From IMG/VR virus record IMGVR_UViG_3300043436_003269, positions 17,633 to 81,632 of that record: a DNA stretch of 64,000 nt; one strand, 5' to 3'. The stretch comes from a virus. The position numbers and the translations under genes were made by a program. Below the pieces are notes generated by a model. That model was not told the origin of the DNA and ran no database searches. It saw only the letters and a program-made list of their open reading frames with translations. This document shows, in pieces, positions 7,697 to 15,274 of this stretch; the first letter of the stretch is position 1, and the number at the start of each line of letters is the position of its first letter.

Positions 7697-8280
7697 TTTA
7701 TTTTGTATTTGGTATAATCTGTTGTTAATGGTTTCTCGTTCTTGAAGTAATACACTTCAGTAGTTTTACCGTATTTGATTGTCTTGTAGTATGCATCAGG
7801 TATTGTTGCACCTGTTGGTAACACAATTGACTTTGGTGAATACACACATCTAATCTCAACAACAACTTTCTGTGTCTTTGATAAATCCCTTTCTCTTACC
7901 TCTAACAATCTCCAAGTGGTTCTGTTAAGGTTCTCTTGTTGTAGGGAACAATTAAGGTATGTGAAGGTCTTAAATAACATTTCACTTGTACAGTTAAAAT
8001 CAGCTGCAGGTGCCAAATGTCCTTTATCATATGGATTGTTTGCATAGTCCTTGTCATCTGAGGTTAGGATTGAATCACAAACGTAAAAGTCCATACCCTT
8101 TCTTGGTGCGGTTCCATTTGGACATTGAACCGTGTATCTAATAAATTTAGGTTGTTGTAATTTCTCTGAATACACCAACTCAAACATGTCAGTCTTGACA
8201 TAAATTGAATCTCTTAATGTTTTTTGCCCGTAAACGAATAATGGTAAAATAAATCCTAATGTTAGTAATAGTTTTTTCAT
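7693..8280 (-). CDS. Secreted DNA/RNA non-specific endonuclease
   Basis: 195 residues starting MKKLLLTLGFILPLFVYGQ, a signal peptide. The mature part contains YDKGHLAPAADF, matching the D-R/K-G-H catalytic motif of the beta-beta-alpha-metal NUC1/EndA family, with downstream Asn residues (YLNCSLQQENLNRTTW) in the place of the metal ligand. It would degrade nucleic acids in the periplasm or outside the cell. The start at 8280 follows the upstream stop by 1 nt; the longer reading frame from 8304 would override the signal peptide. A secreted nuclease in a phage could exclude competing phage DNA; that is inference. Confidence 0.82.
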   Translation of the reverse strand: MKKLLLTLGFILPLFVYGQKTLRDSIYVKTDMFELVYSEKLQQPKFIRYTVQCPNGTAPRKGMDFYVCDSILTSDDKDYANNPYDKGHLAPAADFNCTSEMLFKTFTYLNCSLQQENLNRTTWRLLEVRERDLSKTQKVVVEIRCVYSPKSIVLPTGATIPDAYYKTIKYGKTTEVYYFKNEKPLTTDYTKYKIK

Positions 8281-8281
8281 G

Positions 8282-9766
8282 TTATAATAATGCCTTTGCC
8301 CCAAGTAATACTTGGTAATTTATTGTGGTACTTTTTATTTGTTGAACCCCACTGAAGCTCAAGTTAAGTTTAAATTTCTTTGTTAATCTATAATCAAATG
8401 CTGTGAATGGAACCATTAACCAACCTGACTTATACCATAAACCTTCGTAGTAATAAACGAAAGGTGAATAAACCACAACCATCATGGTTGTATTGGTTAT
8501 CTTCTTACTTACTTTGAATGTTCCAACTCCACCACCAAGTGCAGATAAACTTTGGAATCTTGATTCACCCAATTTACCCGTAGTAAAATTAACCCCAAGT
8601 GTTGATGTAATTGATTTATACTTGTATGAAGTCATTAAAGAAGTAGTATTGAACAAATCTCTCTCAAAGTTTAACATTGATGAATTAGCAACAATCCCTG
8701 TAAAACTTTTAACTTTCCTACCCATGAATAAAGTTAAACTTGAGTTGTTAATACTGGTTGTATAGTTAAGTAACGCACCTTTAACAACTGTGTTGTTGGT
8801 ATTACTTTTAACAACACTCATATTCATTCTAAATTGTTGTGGTTCTCCTTGTGTCGCACTATTAATTACAACTATATCACCATTCAATACAATCCCTCCT
8901 TGTTTTGCATTAGCAACTTTCTCTTTTGCACTTGATGTACTTCTCGCATTATCTGTACTTTGATTTTGTTGTGTTTCGTCAGGAGTTTGTGTATTACTAT
9001 TCTGACCATTACCCTGAGGATTTGAACCGTTCCCTCCTACAGTCGACCCAGTCTGTTGACCTCCTCCTTGAGTTGTTGTATTCGGATTTCCTGTGTTTCC
9101 TCCTGATGTCTGTGACGTTTCTCCACTTCCTTGAGTTTGTCCTCCACCATTTGGATTAGTGTTTCCGCCTGTTTGGTTTGGTTGATTTGTCTGAGTTCCT
9201 CCAGAGCTACCATTATTTCCCTCGTTAGTTTGCCCATTTCCTTGTTTTTGATTGTTAATGGTTTGACTACCCTGACCATTAGTGGTAGGATTACTATTTG
9301 ATGTCGTATTATTATTATTCGATGAGTTGTTGTTCTTTTTTTTGTTGTCCTCTGATGCTGATTTTTCTTTCGCCTCGACAATTCCACCAACACTCGCTCC
9401 CCCAATTGAACTTATGTCGGTTAATGCTGACATCACATTAGTCAATACCGCAATATTATTTTGAGTTATTAACACATTCATATTTGTATTTTGGGCTAAA
9501 CCAACACCACTACATGGTCCGTTGGGATTTTGTGAATTAACTTGATTAACCCACTGTTCCATCGCCCCTGATTGTAATTCAGCTGCGGTAAAACTCTGTA
9601 TCGAACCATTATAGGTAAGTAACACATTACCCGATGGATTGTCGATATAAATTTGTTTCTGTTTAAAGGTACAGGGGTCCGTAAATGTATACGAGAACCC
9701 CTGTCCTAAAACCATTATCGTGTTGAACAGAAAACTTAAAGTAAATAAAATTTTCTTAATATTCAT
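8282..9766 (-). CDS. Secreted protein with Asn/Gln/Gly-rich linker and outer-membrane-barrel-like C-terminus
   Basis: 494 residues. Signal peptide 1-21; a globular N-domain with a Cys pair (YTFTDPCTF, then NGPCSGVG); a low-complexity N/Q/G/T/S-rich linker at about 145-270; and a C-terminal ~200-residue region of alternating strands (MMVVVYSPFVYYYEGLWYK, read in parts, then FKLNLSFSGV) ending in a hydrophobic strand, as in outer-membrane barrels. It sits between the nuclease and a holin-like gene. The family is not recognised. An outer-membrane anchor or surface-display role fits the context but is unproven. Confidence 0.7.
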   Translation of the reverse strand: MNIKKILFTLSFLFNTIMVLGQGFSYTFTDPCTFKQKQIYIDNPSGNVLLTYNGSIQSFTAAELQSGAMEQWVNQVNSQNPNGPCSGVGLAQNTNMNVLITQNNIAVLTNVMSALTDISSIGGASVGGIVEAKEKSASEDNKKKNNNSSNNNNTTSNSNPTTNGQGSQTINNQKQGNGQTNEGNNGSSGGTQTNQPNQTGGNTNPNGGGQTQGSGETSQTSGGNTGNPNTTTQGGGQQTGSTVGGNGSNPQGNGQNSNTQTPDETQQNQSTDNARSTSSAKEKVANAKQGGIVLNGDIVVINSATQGEPQQFRMNMSVVKSNTNNTVVKGALLNYTTSINNSSLTLFMGRKVKSFTGIVANSSMLNFERDLFNTTSLMTSYKYKSITSTLGVNFTTGKLGESRFQSLSALGGGVGTFKVSKKITNTTMMVVVYSPFVYYYEGLWYKSGWLMVPFTAFDYRLTKKFKLNLSFSGVQQIKSTTINYQVLLGAKALL

Positions 9767-9767
9767 A

Positions 9768-10115
9768 TTAGATTTCTGTCACGTCAGACATAACATTACC
9801 GTCTTCTTCGTCAACTTTTTGGATTAACATTTTATCACGGTCTTCTGAATTGAACCAGTAATCAACCACTTTGTTTAAGTTACCAACGAACGCACCTAAA
9901 AGGATAAGTAACATCTCTTTCCAATCTTCTTTGATTTCAATTCCAAAGAACACCGCTGAGTTGATACCCAAGATAATGAAGAAAAATAACCCCAATACGA
10001 TTGCGGTAATTCTCCAACGATTTGATTGCATTTGTTGTAACATGTAGTAGAAACGATTCTTATCGTCTACCTTTGTGTAACCTGTTTCACCCATTAATAA
10101 TTTTTTTAAATTCAT
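9768..10115 (-). CDS. Two-TM holin-like membrane protein
   Basis: 115 residues, two hydrophobic helices at about 34-56 (ITAIVLGLFFFIILGI) and 66-82 (EMLLILLGAFVGNL), and a charged C-terminal tail (NSEDRD). Size, topology and the GAFVGNLNKVVDYWF segment fit class II-like phage holins. It lies five genes upstream of the endolysin in the same leftward block. A plain inner-membrane protein of the secretion block is the alternative. Confidence 0.55.
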   Translation of the reverse strand: MNLKKLLMGETGYTKVDDKNRFYYMLQQMQSNRWRITAIVLGLFFFIILGINSAVFFGIEIKEDWKEMLLILLGAFVGNLNKVVDYWFNSEDRDKMLIQKVDEEDGNVMSDVTEI

Positions 10116-10121
10116 TTGTTT

Positions 10122-10838
10122 TTAAGATTTAAAGACACCCTTTTTTATTAATTTTGACACAACTCTTGACGATGCCGTTTCGAGAGCCTTTTTGGTCGAA
10201 ATACCTATTGTTGATTGATTAAACTTAATGTCTTCCACATCAGACAAAATTGAAGATGTCTTAACAGTTGAGGACTCACCTAAACCACTACCTGTGATAA
10301 TCTCACCTGTTTCAGCATCAACAAATCTAACTTGTAATCCCAAACGAGTTGTCTGTGTCGCCTTAGCTCCGTCAACCGCTTTAACCACTTCGTCTTCAGA
10401 AACTGAAAAGTCATATACCTCGATGTAAACAAAATACTTAGCTAAGATAACGTTACCCTTAACTTCAATTTTATTACTCGAAATACCTTTATCAGATGCT
10501 TTGTCTTGTGCAATCATCTTTTGTTTAATTTCTTCTCGGTCTTCAGTGAACTTAAATCTATCTGTTGACTCCAAGTACTCTAACACAATGTTTGCAACCC
10601 CTAACCCAACTCTTTTATCTTTAAGTTCAGGGTACATTTCATAAAGTTCCTCGTTGATACCAATTTTAAGAACTTGAATAGGAATAACGATTGTGTCGGT
10701 GTAATCCGACACGACCGCCATAGATTGTTTCTTTTCGAAATCTGCTTGATACTCTTCAGTTTTTACCGTACCAATTTGTCCACTTACTTTACAAGAGAAC
10801 AAAAATAATGGTAGTGTAATCAATAACAACTTTCTCAT
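10122..10838 (-). CDS. CsgG-like lipoprotein
   Basis: 238 residues. N-terminus MRKLLLITLPLFLFSCKVSG carries a lipobox (LFSC), so it should be an outer-membrane lipoprotein. The mature domain has features of the CsgG/curli-assembly family: an N-terminal strand region, GLGVANIVLEYLESTDRFKF (read as GVANIVLEYLE then STDRFKF) where CsgG has its amphipathic helix and 'RF' strand, and QVRFVDAETGEII near the C-terminus. CsgG forms a secretion pore in the outer membrane. The start at 10838 overlaps the upstream stop by 1 nt (TAATG). The family call is by eye. Confidence 0.6.
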   Translation of the reverse strand: MRKLLLITLPLFLFSCKVSGQIGTVKTEEYQADFEKKQSMAVVSDYTDTIVIPIQVLKIGINEELYEMYPELKDKRVGLGVANIVLEYLESTDRFKFTEDREEIKQKMIAQDKASDKGISSNKIEVKGNVILAKYFVYIEVYDFSVSEDEVVKAVDGAKATQTTRLGLQVRFVDAETGEIITGSGLGESSTVKTSSILSDVEDIKFNQSTIGISTKKALETASSRVVSKLIKKGVFKS

Positions 10839-11170
10839 TACCAACTTTCTTCTTCCTTTTTAGGTTGTGCTTGTGCTGGTTGTGAAGCTGCAGGTTTTTC
10901 AACTACTCGTTCAATAACATGAGTTCCACCATTCTCAACCTTTTGTTTGTTTTCTTGATTTTGTTGTACATTCAAGTTGATAACAGGTTGTGATGCAGGT
11001 GCAGCTTGTTCAGTTTTAGGTTCTTCTTTGTCATCAGAACTTTCACCACCGAAAAGTGTTGTTGTAAACCAAGTACCACCAGCTAAAACCGCTGTTGATA
11101 TTGTTCCGATTAGGGTCTTTTTAAGGCCAGACCAAGTTCCGTCGTTTGTTTCTTGTGTTTCTTCACTCAT
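10838..11170 (-). CDS. Single-TM protein with Pro/Gln-rich tail
   Basis: 110 residues. A hydrophobic segment at about 18-40 (TLIGTISTAVLAGGTWF) is followed by a disordered, charged, Ala/Pro/Gln-rich tail ending PKKEEESW. It is translationally coupled to the CsgG-like gene. It could be an accessory of that lipoprotein or of the holin; no family is recognised. Confidence 0.6.
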   Translation of the reverse strand: MSEETQETNDGTWSGLKKTLIGTISTAVLAGGTWFTTTLFGGESSDDKEEPKTEQAAPASQPVINLNVQQNQENKQKVENGGTHVIERVVEKPAASQPAQAQPKKEEESW

Positions 11171-11209
11171 TTTTGTTTTGTTTTTGTTTTGGTTTATTAT
11201 TTTGGCTAA

Positions 11210-11229
11210 GAGGTCACCGAAGTGACCTC
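11210..11229 (-). terminator. UUCG-loop hairpin after the T9SS-protein gene
   Basis: GAGGTCAC and GTGACCTC pair around a TTCG tetraloop when read leftward. It starts 8 nt after the stop codon at 11237 and is followed by AT-rich sequence without a strong T run. It may attenuate or only protect the 3' end. Confidence 0.6.
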
Positions 11230-11236
11230 ATTATAA

Positions 11237-13156
11237 TTATTGTACAACTATTTTTGTTGCGATGTTTGTGTCAACTCTTCTTAACATTGCCACGTAAACT
11301 CCTGGTGATAAGTTACCTAAATCAACCATGTAAGAATATTCTCCTTTTGGAACTGAACCATCCAAAACAACTTCATATTCTCTACCCATTAAATCTTTAA
11401 CTGAAAGTTTAACAGGACCGTATTCTTTAACTTTAAATGTAATTGTTGTGAAATCATCTGTTGGATTTGGTGAAACTGTAATCTCATCATTACCTGTTAA
11501 ATCACCACCGAAAGCCATCTTATATACTTGAACGATTCCGTTTGTTGGTGTGATTTCCAAATCTTTACATTGGTTGTTTCCTGCGAATTTGTTTGTTGTC
11601 CATAAAGGACTAACTGTCCATTCCGCTTGTGGTTTTTTTGCAACGAATTGTAAAGTCACAACCTCAGCACCATCAACAAGTGGTTTGGTGTGGTTGTTCA
11701 CATCGAATCCACCCCAATCAATTTGGTTGTCGTTTGTGTTCAAGTATGATACCCAACTTGAAGTTGCTGATTTTGTTTCAACACCTTTGAACTCAAGTAA
11801 TGTATCGTTGTATTTTAATCCGAACTGTAATGAACCTAACTCAGTACCGTTAGTTAAAACTTTAACAGGTACATTAACCAAGTTACCTTCTTGTACTGAT
11901 AACCTTGGTACGTTAACTTCGATAGTTGTTGTTGGGAAATCATATTCAACTCTACTATCAATCACATTATAGATTTGATGTTCAACACCTGGTTGAGGTG
12001 CGATTAACACTTCGATTGGTGTCATACGTGCCATGTTATAACCTGTTCCATTAGCATCACCTGGTACTAAAACATAGTAAGTAACTGAGTCAGGTTGACC
12101 TGCGATGATATCATAAGTGAAGTTGGTTACACCTGCAATTGATGAAGTATAGTTAGTGGATGAACCGTTGATAGTTCCGTATTGTGATACTGTAAAGAAC
12201 TTAACATCTTTTACGTTGTTAGGCCATACAGAGAATCTACCTGAGATTCTACCAAATGTACCCCAAGCATCCGAGATAGTTAAGTTATTGTCACCATTAA
12301 CATCAGCAGCATAGTAATCAAAACCTGTTGGTGTTTGTGTACCTAATACATAGTCCTGTACTTTTTGAGCATCTGCTGTGGATATTACGTTACCTACACC
12401 CATAGTATCACCTTGTACTTTAATTCTTACAAAATAACCTGTAGTATCTATTGCCACGTTTGCAAAATTAAACTTACCTTGTGTGTTTGTAAGTTGACTG
12501 GTAACTTGAACCCACGAACCACTTGGTTTAAGTTTCTTCTCCAAAGCAACTGTAAGGTTTTTAGCCCCTGAACCTGTCACGTTGGTAAAAGTACCTTTGA
12601 ATGACATTGTTTGAGGAGCAATTACACCACCGTAGTTTTGTAGAGTTAATGTATTATCTGTACCATCTTGTTTAGCTGCAACTGCAGGATATGTAGATAC
12701 TGTTCCAAATGTCATATTCGCAATTGAAGTAAGTGATGCGAAGTTTGATACATGGTCTAGTTTTAATCTAACAATCGGACCTGACGGTAATTCAAATGTT
12801 GATAAACTACCTGTATAAGTGAAAGTGATTGTTGCCGAACCAGATGCCTGAGCAACAGAATATTTCAAGTTTTGAGCGAATGAAGTATTCAGTGAAGTTA
12901 TGGTATCGATACCTGAAAAAGCCGAGTTATCGTAGAAAACTCTAAATTGGAAAGCGGTAATCTTTGTCGAGGTATTGTTGTAGAAACATAAATCTACATT
13001 GGTAAAACCTTGAGCAACGGTACCTGCTAAGTACGAGGTGTCCAAGTTAATGTAAACACCTGCGGTCGATGGTATTGGACAAGTTGTGGTTTGCCCAAAA
13101 CCAAAAATGGTTAATAACGAGAACGTTAGGGAAAGGAGAATTTTTTTCATTAGCAT
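11237..13156 (-). CDS. Secreted cohesin/dockerin-like protein with T9SS C-terminal sorting domain
   Basis: 639 residues. Signal peptide 1-22; cohesin-like beta domain at about 30-175; Ig-like segment ~185-260; dockerin-like loop DVNGDNNLTISD near 280; second cohesin-like domain ~410-545 (EGNLVNVPVKVLTNG, LQFGLKYNDTLLEF); and a C-terminal domain ~560-639 with the T9SS type A pattern: VSPNPTDDF, LSVKDLMGREYEV, LSPGVYVAML and a final Lys-Ile-Val-Val. Such tails direct export through the Bacteroidota type IX machinery and attachment to the surface. A phage-encoded T9SS cargo would hijack a host system. A TATTTATA motif lies 34 nt upstream. Confidence 0.82.
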   Translation of the reverse strand: MLMKKILLSLTFSLLTIFGFGQTTTCPIPSTAGVYINLDTSYLAGTVAQGFTNVDLCFYNNTSTKITAFQFRVFYDNSAFSGIDTITSLNTSFAQNLKYSVAQASGSATITFTYTGSLSTFELPSGPIVRLKLDHVSNFASLTSIANMTFGTVSTYPAVAAKQDGTDNTLTLQNYGGVIAPQTMSFKGTFTNVTGSGAKNLTVALEKKLKPSGSWVQVTSQLTNTQGKFNFANVAIDTTGYFVRIKVQGDTMGVGNVISTADAQKVQDYVLGTQTPTGFDYYAADVNGDNNLTISDAWGTFGRISGRFSVWPNNVKDVKFFTVSQYGTINGSSTNYTSSIAGVTNFTYDIIAGQPDSVTYYVLVPGDANGTGYNMARMTPIEVLIAPQPGVEHQIYNVIDSRVEYDFPTTTIEVNVPRLSVQEGNLVNVPVKVLTNGTELGSLQFGLKYNDTLLEFKGVETKSATSSWVSYLNTNDNQIDWGGFDVNNHTKPLVDGAEVVTLQFVAKKPQAEWTVSPLWTTNKFAGNNQCKDLEITPTNGIVQVYKMAFGGDLTGNDEITVSPNPTDDFTTITFKVKEYGPVKLSVKDLMGREYEVVLDGSVPKGEYSYMVDLGNLSPGVYVAMLRRVDTNIATKIVVQ

Positions 13157-13190
13157 TTTGTTTTTGGTTTATTTTTATTTTAGTATTGAC

Positions 13191-13198
13191 TATAAATA
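13191..13198 (-). promoter_or_regulatory. TATTTATA motif upstream of secretion block
   Basis: Leftward ATATTTATAGTC, 34 nt before the ATG at 13156. It is the only candidate promoter found for the leftward block beginning with the T9SS protein. Confidence 0.4.
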
Positions 13199-13229
13199 TT
13201 ATTGGTTTATCATTCGACCTTATTTTTAC

Positions 13230-13237
13230 TATTTATA
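13230..13237 (+). promoter_or_regulatory. TATTTATA motif, 8 nt from ATG
   Basis: Rightward CTATTTATAATTAAATT then ATG at 13246. Divergent from the copy at 13191-13198, each pointing at its own gene. Confidence 0.45.
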
Positions 13238-13245
13238 ATTAAATT

Positions 13246-13701
13246 ATGAGACTATTTTTTTTGTTATTATTCGTTGTGTTATTCACCCCAATTTACTCAC
13301 AAGTTAAGATTGATGATGTCGGAGATGGGTGGAAATTAAGAGTTGATAGTGCCGTCGCACTAATAAGAAATACCGATTCAGATAAGTACGAACTGTTGAT
13401 AGAAGTTTGTGACCACATATCTTATTGGAATGGTGGGTTTTCAACTATTGAGGACTCCTCCACGATTCTAATTACTCAGAGGGATATGTTGTACGGTTCA
13501 ATAAATAATATTGCTGCAATCATCATTCATGAATCCAAACATTTATTCTATTTAAGAAATAAAGTAAAACTTCCTCCACATGAAGAAGAGCTAAGGTGTT
13601 ATAAATATGAATTGGATTTCCTCAATAAGATTCCAAATGTCGAACCTTGGTTAATCGGTAATGCAAAAGATAAGATAAGATTATATTCTTCTTTGGATTA
13701 A
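13246..13701 (+). CDS. Secreted HExxH peptidase-like protein
   Basis: 151 residues with signal peptide MRLFFLLLFVVLFTPIYSQ. The mature part has IIIHESKHLFYL at about 91-102, an HExxH zinc site, followed 17-20 residues later by EEELRCYKYE, where a gluzincin third ligand (Glu) could lie. It would be a small periplasmic or extracellular metallopeptidase. It is divergent from the T9SS protein and may act on the same compartment. Without a structure model the third ligand is uncertain. Confidence 0.65.
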   Translation: MRLFFLLLFVVLFTPIYSQVKIDDVGDGWKLRVDSAVALIRNTDSDKYELLIEVCDHISYWNGGFSTIEDSSTILITQRDMLYGSINNIAAIIIHESKHLFYLRNKVKLPPHEEELRCYKYELDFLNKIPNVEPWLIGNAKDKIRLYSSLD

Positions 13702-13723
13702 CATATTTTTTTATTTACCTTTG
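13692..13723 (+). promoter_or_regulatory. Bacteroidota-type promoter
   Basis: TTTG at 13692-13695, 20-nt spacer, TACCTTTG at 13716-13723; the next ATG is at 13739, leaving a ~10-nt leader. The -33 box lies inside the end of the preceding gene. Confidence 0.65.
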
Positions 13724-13738
13724 TACAAATTGAATATT

Positions 13739-13945
13739 ATGACAGAAGAAGAATACGAAAATTGGGAAATGGTTAGATACCGAATTGATAATGAAGGTAT
13801 GGAATACTGTTTTGAACATTACAGCTCATTCGAAGAAATCGAAGATGAGGATTTTCACAAATTAAGAAAAGAACTTTTGGAAAAAATGAGAGAAATGCGT
13901 ACCTTTGTAACTGAAAAATTAGAAAGTTATGAAGAAGAGTATTAA
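13739..13945 (+). CDS. Acidic helical protein, 68 aa
   Basis: Starts MTEEEYENWEMVRYR. The start at 13739 is preferred over a TTG at 13721, because 13716-13723 is the promoter -7 box. It is strongly acidic and probably all-helical. No motif recognised. Its end overlaps the following lipoprotein start by 17 nt. Confidence 0.6.
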   Translation: MTEEEYENWEMVRYRIDNEGMEYCFEHYSSFEEIEDEDFHKLRKELLEKMREMRTFVTEKLESYEEEY

Positions 13946-14183
13946 TTTATTATTGGTCTTAGGTTTAATTTCGTCTTGTACTATGAAACCTGATGTCCTT
14001 GAAACAAAAATGAAACTTGTTGTAGACTCTGTCGAATATCATGGGATTGGTCAGGACCATTCATTACAGACAACTCCTTATTGGAGAATACATTTAAAAG
14101 AAAATAATTTGTGGACGAAGGTTATTAAACCTCAGGAGGTTGGAGATACTGTAGAGTTTACAATTCGTAAATCTACCTACTAA
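13929..14183 (+). CDS. Small lipoprotein, 84 aa
   Basis: N-terminus MKKSINLLLVLGLISSCTMK has a hydrophobic core and lipobox ending SSC, so the mature protein would be lipid-anchored. The rest is a short beta-rich domain (KMKLVVDSVEYHGI, VGDTVEFTI). Phage lipoproteins of this size often block superinfection or act as o-spanins; the mature part here is too globular and too short of coiled coil to call it a spanin. It converges on the next gene with a 4-nt overlap. Confidence 0.65.
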   Translation: MKKSINLLLVLGLISSCTMKPDVLETKMKLVVDSVEYHGIGQDHSLQTTPYWRIHLKENNLWTKVIKPQEVGDTVEFTIRKSTY

Positions 14184-14584
14184 TCCTGTTCGTAAATTAC
14201 ACTACTATATTGGGGATTTTCTTTATCGAATTGTTTAACGAAAATTCCCGATAAAGTATTTGCCATGTTTTCTTCAGGACCACCGATGTTCTGTATCTTA
14301 TCGGTATCTTTAAGTCCCATCTTTTGATGTTGGAATTCATGAACCCACTCGTGTGCAACGGTTCTAAAAATATCAATCAACAATCTTTTGTTCGCCAATA
14401 CATATATCTTATGTCCTGGCATTCTAACCCCTGTGGTCATCTTAATATCTCTATTACCTGTGAATGTAATGTAGACATCATCTGTAAGAGGTAATTGAGA
14501 ATGTAAGAACTTTACAAACTCTTTCGTAACTTCGATTTGTTCTGTGGTGAAAAATTTATTAATATCTTTGAAACATGCTTTCAT
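14180..14584 (-). CDS. Cytoplasmic HExxH metallopeptidase-like protein
   Basis: 134 residues from MKACFKDINKFF. HEWVHEFQHQ at about 76-85 is a zincin HExxH site, and PEENMANTLSG about 20 residues later could give the third ligand (Glu). The pattern MTTGVRMPGHKIYV plus LLIDIFRTVAHEWVH is one I associate with a peptidase-like family of marine T4-like phages. No signal peptide. The start at 14584 follows a TATTTATT motif by 4 nt; the longer frame from 14599 would start inside that motif. Confidence 0.7.
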   Translation of the reverse strand: MKACFKDINKFFTTEQIEVTKEFVKFLHSQLPLTDDVYITFTGNRDIKMTTGVRMPGHKIYVLANKRLLIDIFRTVAHEWVHEFQHQKMGLKDTDKIQNIGGPEENMANTLSGIFVKQFDKENPQYSSVIYEQD

Positions 14585-14588
14585 TATT

Positions 14589-14596
14589 AATAAATA
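14589..14596 (-). promoter_or_regulatory. TATTTATT motif, 4 nt from ATG
   Basis: Leftward GTATTTATTAATA then ATG at 14584; one base differs from the TATTTATA consensus. Confidence 0.4.
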
Positions 14597-14605
14597 CAAT
14601 AAAAA

Positions 14606-14775
14606 GGGTTAAGTGAAAAAAGTTAGATAAAATGTCTAAAAGAATTTTAACATTTGAGGGTTTAACAAGTTTGACGCTTTGAAGACTGAGATTTGAATTC
14701 TTATCAGTTCATGTATCAAAGTTTCCAGATATGTTTTGTACGTGACGTATTACCTTCCCTCTCTCAACTTAACCC
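14606..14775. other. Gene-free segment closed by a long-range stem
   Basis: This ~170-nt intergenic segment contains nested inverted repeats: GGGTTAAGT (14606-14614) with ACTTAACCC (14767-14775), CTTTGA (14677-14682) with TCAAAG (14716-14721), and ACTGA (14685-14689) with TCAGT (14704-14708). The nesting suggests a folded RNA or a structured 3' end between the 14782 gene and the peptidase gene. I cannot assign a strand or a family. Confidence 0.4.
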
Positions 14776-14781
14776 AATATC

Positions 14782-15222
14782 TTAGATGGATGTGGTAGCG
14801 TTATGCTCATCCAATTCTTCTTGGATTCTTTCGATTTCTTCTTCAATAATTGAAACCATTTGGTCTCTTTCCAAGATACCAATTTGTGCGGTTTTGACGA
14901 TTGGAGAATCTCCACTCATTCTACCATAACGGTCAGAGTATTTACCCTCAACACAATCCAATGATTTTAGATTCGACAATTGAGATTTCAACTCAGACAT
15001 ACGGAAAATTTTACCGTATACAGGTGCATTTGCCAAGTGTAATTTGGTTTTTAATTCAACCAATTCTTCACTCATGGTCAACCAATTTTTCATTGATTCT
15101 TTAACATCATAAACTCGTGTTGAACCTTCCTCAACAGAATTATACATTTGAACTTTACCGAACTCTTGGTTCATCTTTGAAGCTAATTTCTTCTTGTACT
15201 TTAATGCTTGTTTTACTTTCAT
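14782..15222 (-). CDS. DIP1984/DUF6847-like coiled-coil protein
   Basis: 146 residues, almost entirely helical with two heptad-like stretches (ALKYKKKLASKMNQ; DQMVSIIEEEIERIQEEL). The pattern of an N-terminal 'KxxxALKYKKKL', a central VEEGS, and KTKLHLANAP resembles the DIP1984 family (DUF6847), in which a basic N-terminus is followed by a helical hairpin. The function of that family is unknown. It is a single gene with AT-rich flanks. Confidence 0.5.
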   Translation of the reverse strand: MKVKQALKYKKKLASKMNQEFGKVQMYNSVEEGSTRVYDVKESMKNWLTMSEELVELKTKLHLANAPVYGKIFRMSELKSQLSNLKSLDCVEGKYSDRYGRMSGDSPIVKTAQIGILERDQMVSIIEEEIERIQEELDEHNATTSI

Positions 15223-15274
15223 AATCTTGTTTTGTTGTTTGTATATTATAAGTGTTTTTATTCAAAAGTCAAAT

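Noticed and set aside
8926-9405. Long ORFs on both strands in the Asn/Gln/Gly-rich linker
   Set aside because: Low-complexity DNA opens extra frames; the signal-peptide protein at 8282-9766 explains the region.
9768-10115. Assigning a definite holin function
   Set aside because: Two TM helices and size fit, but similar small membrane proteins also occur elsewhere (44990-45178), so only a holin-like label is given.
4702-13156. Host chromosome fragment rather than phage
   Set aside because: Secreted proteins look cellular, but the block is embedded between phage-type genes with the same packing, motifs and composition, and no junction is visible.
14632-14682. 16-codon ORF in the structured gap
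   Set aside because: No promoter or conservation evidence; the nested stems are a better description.
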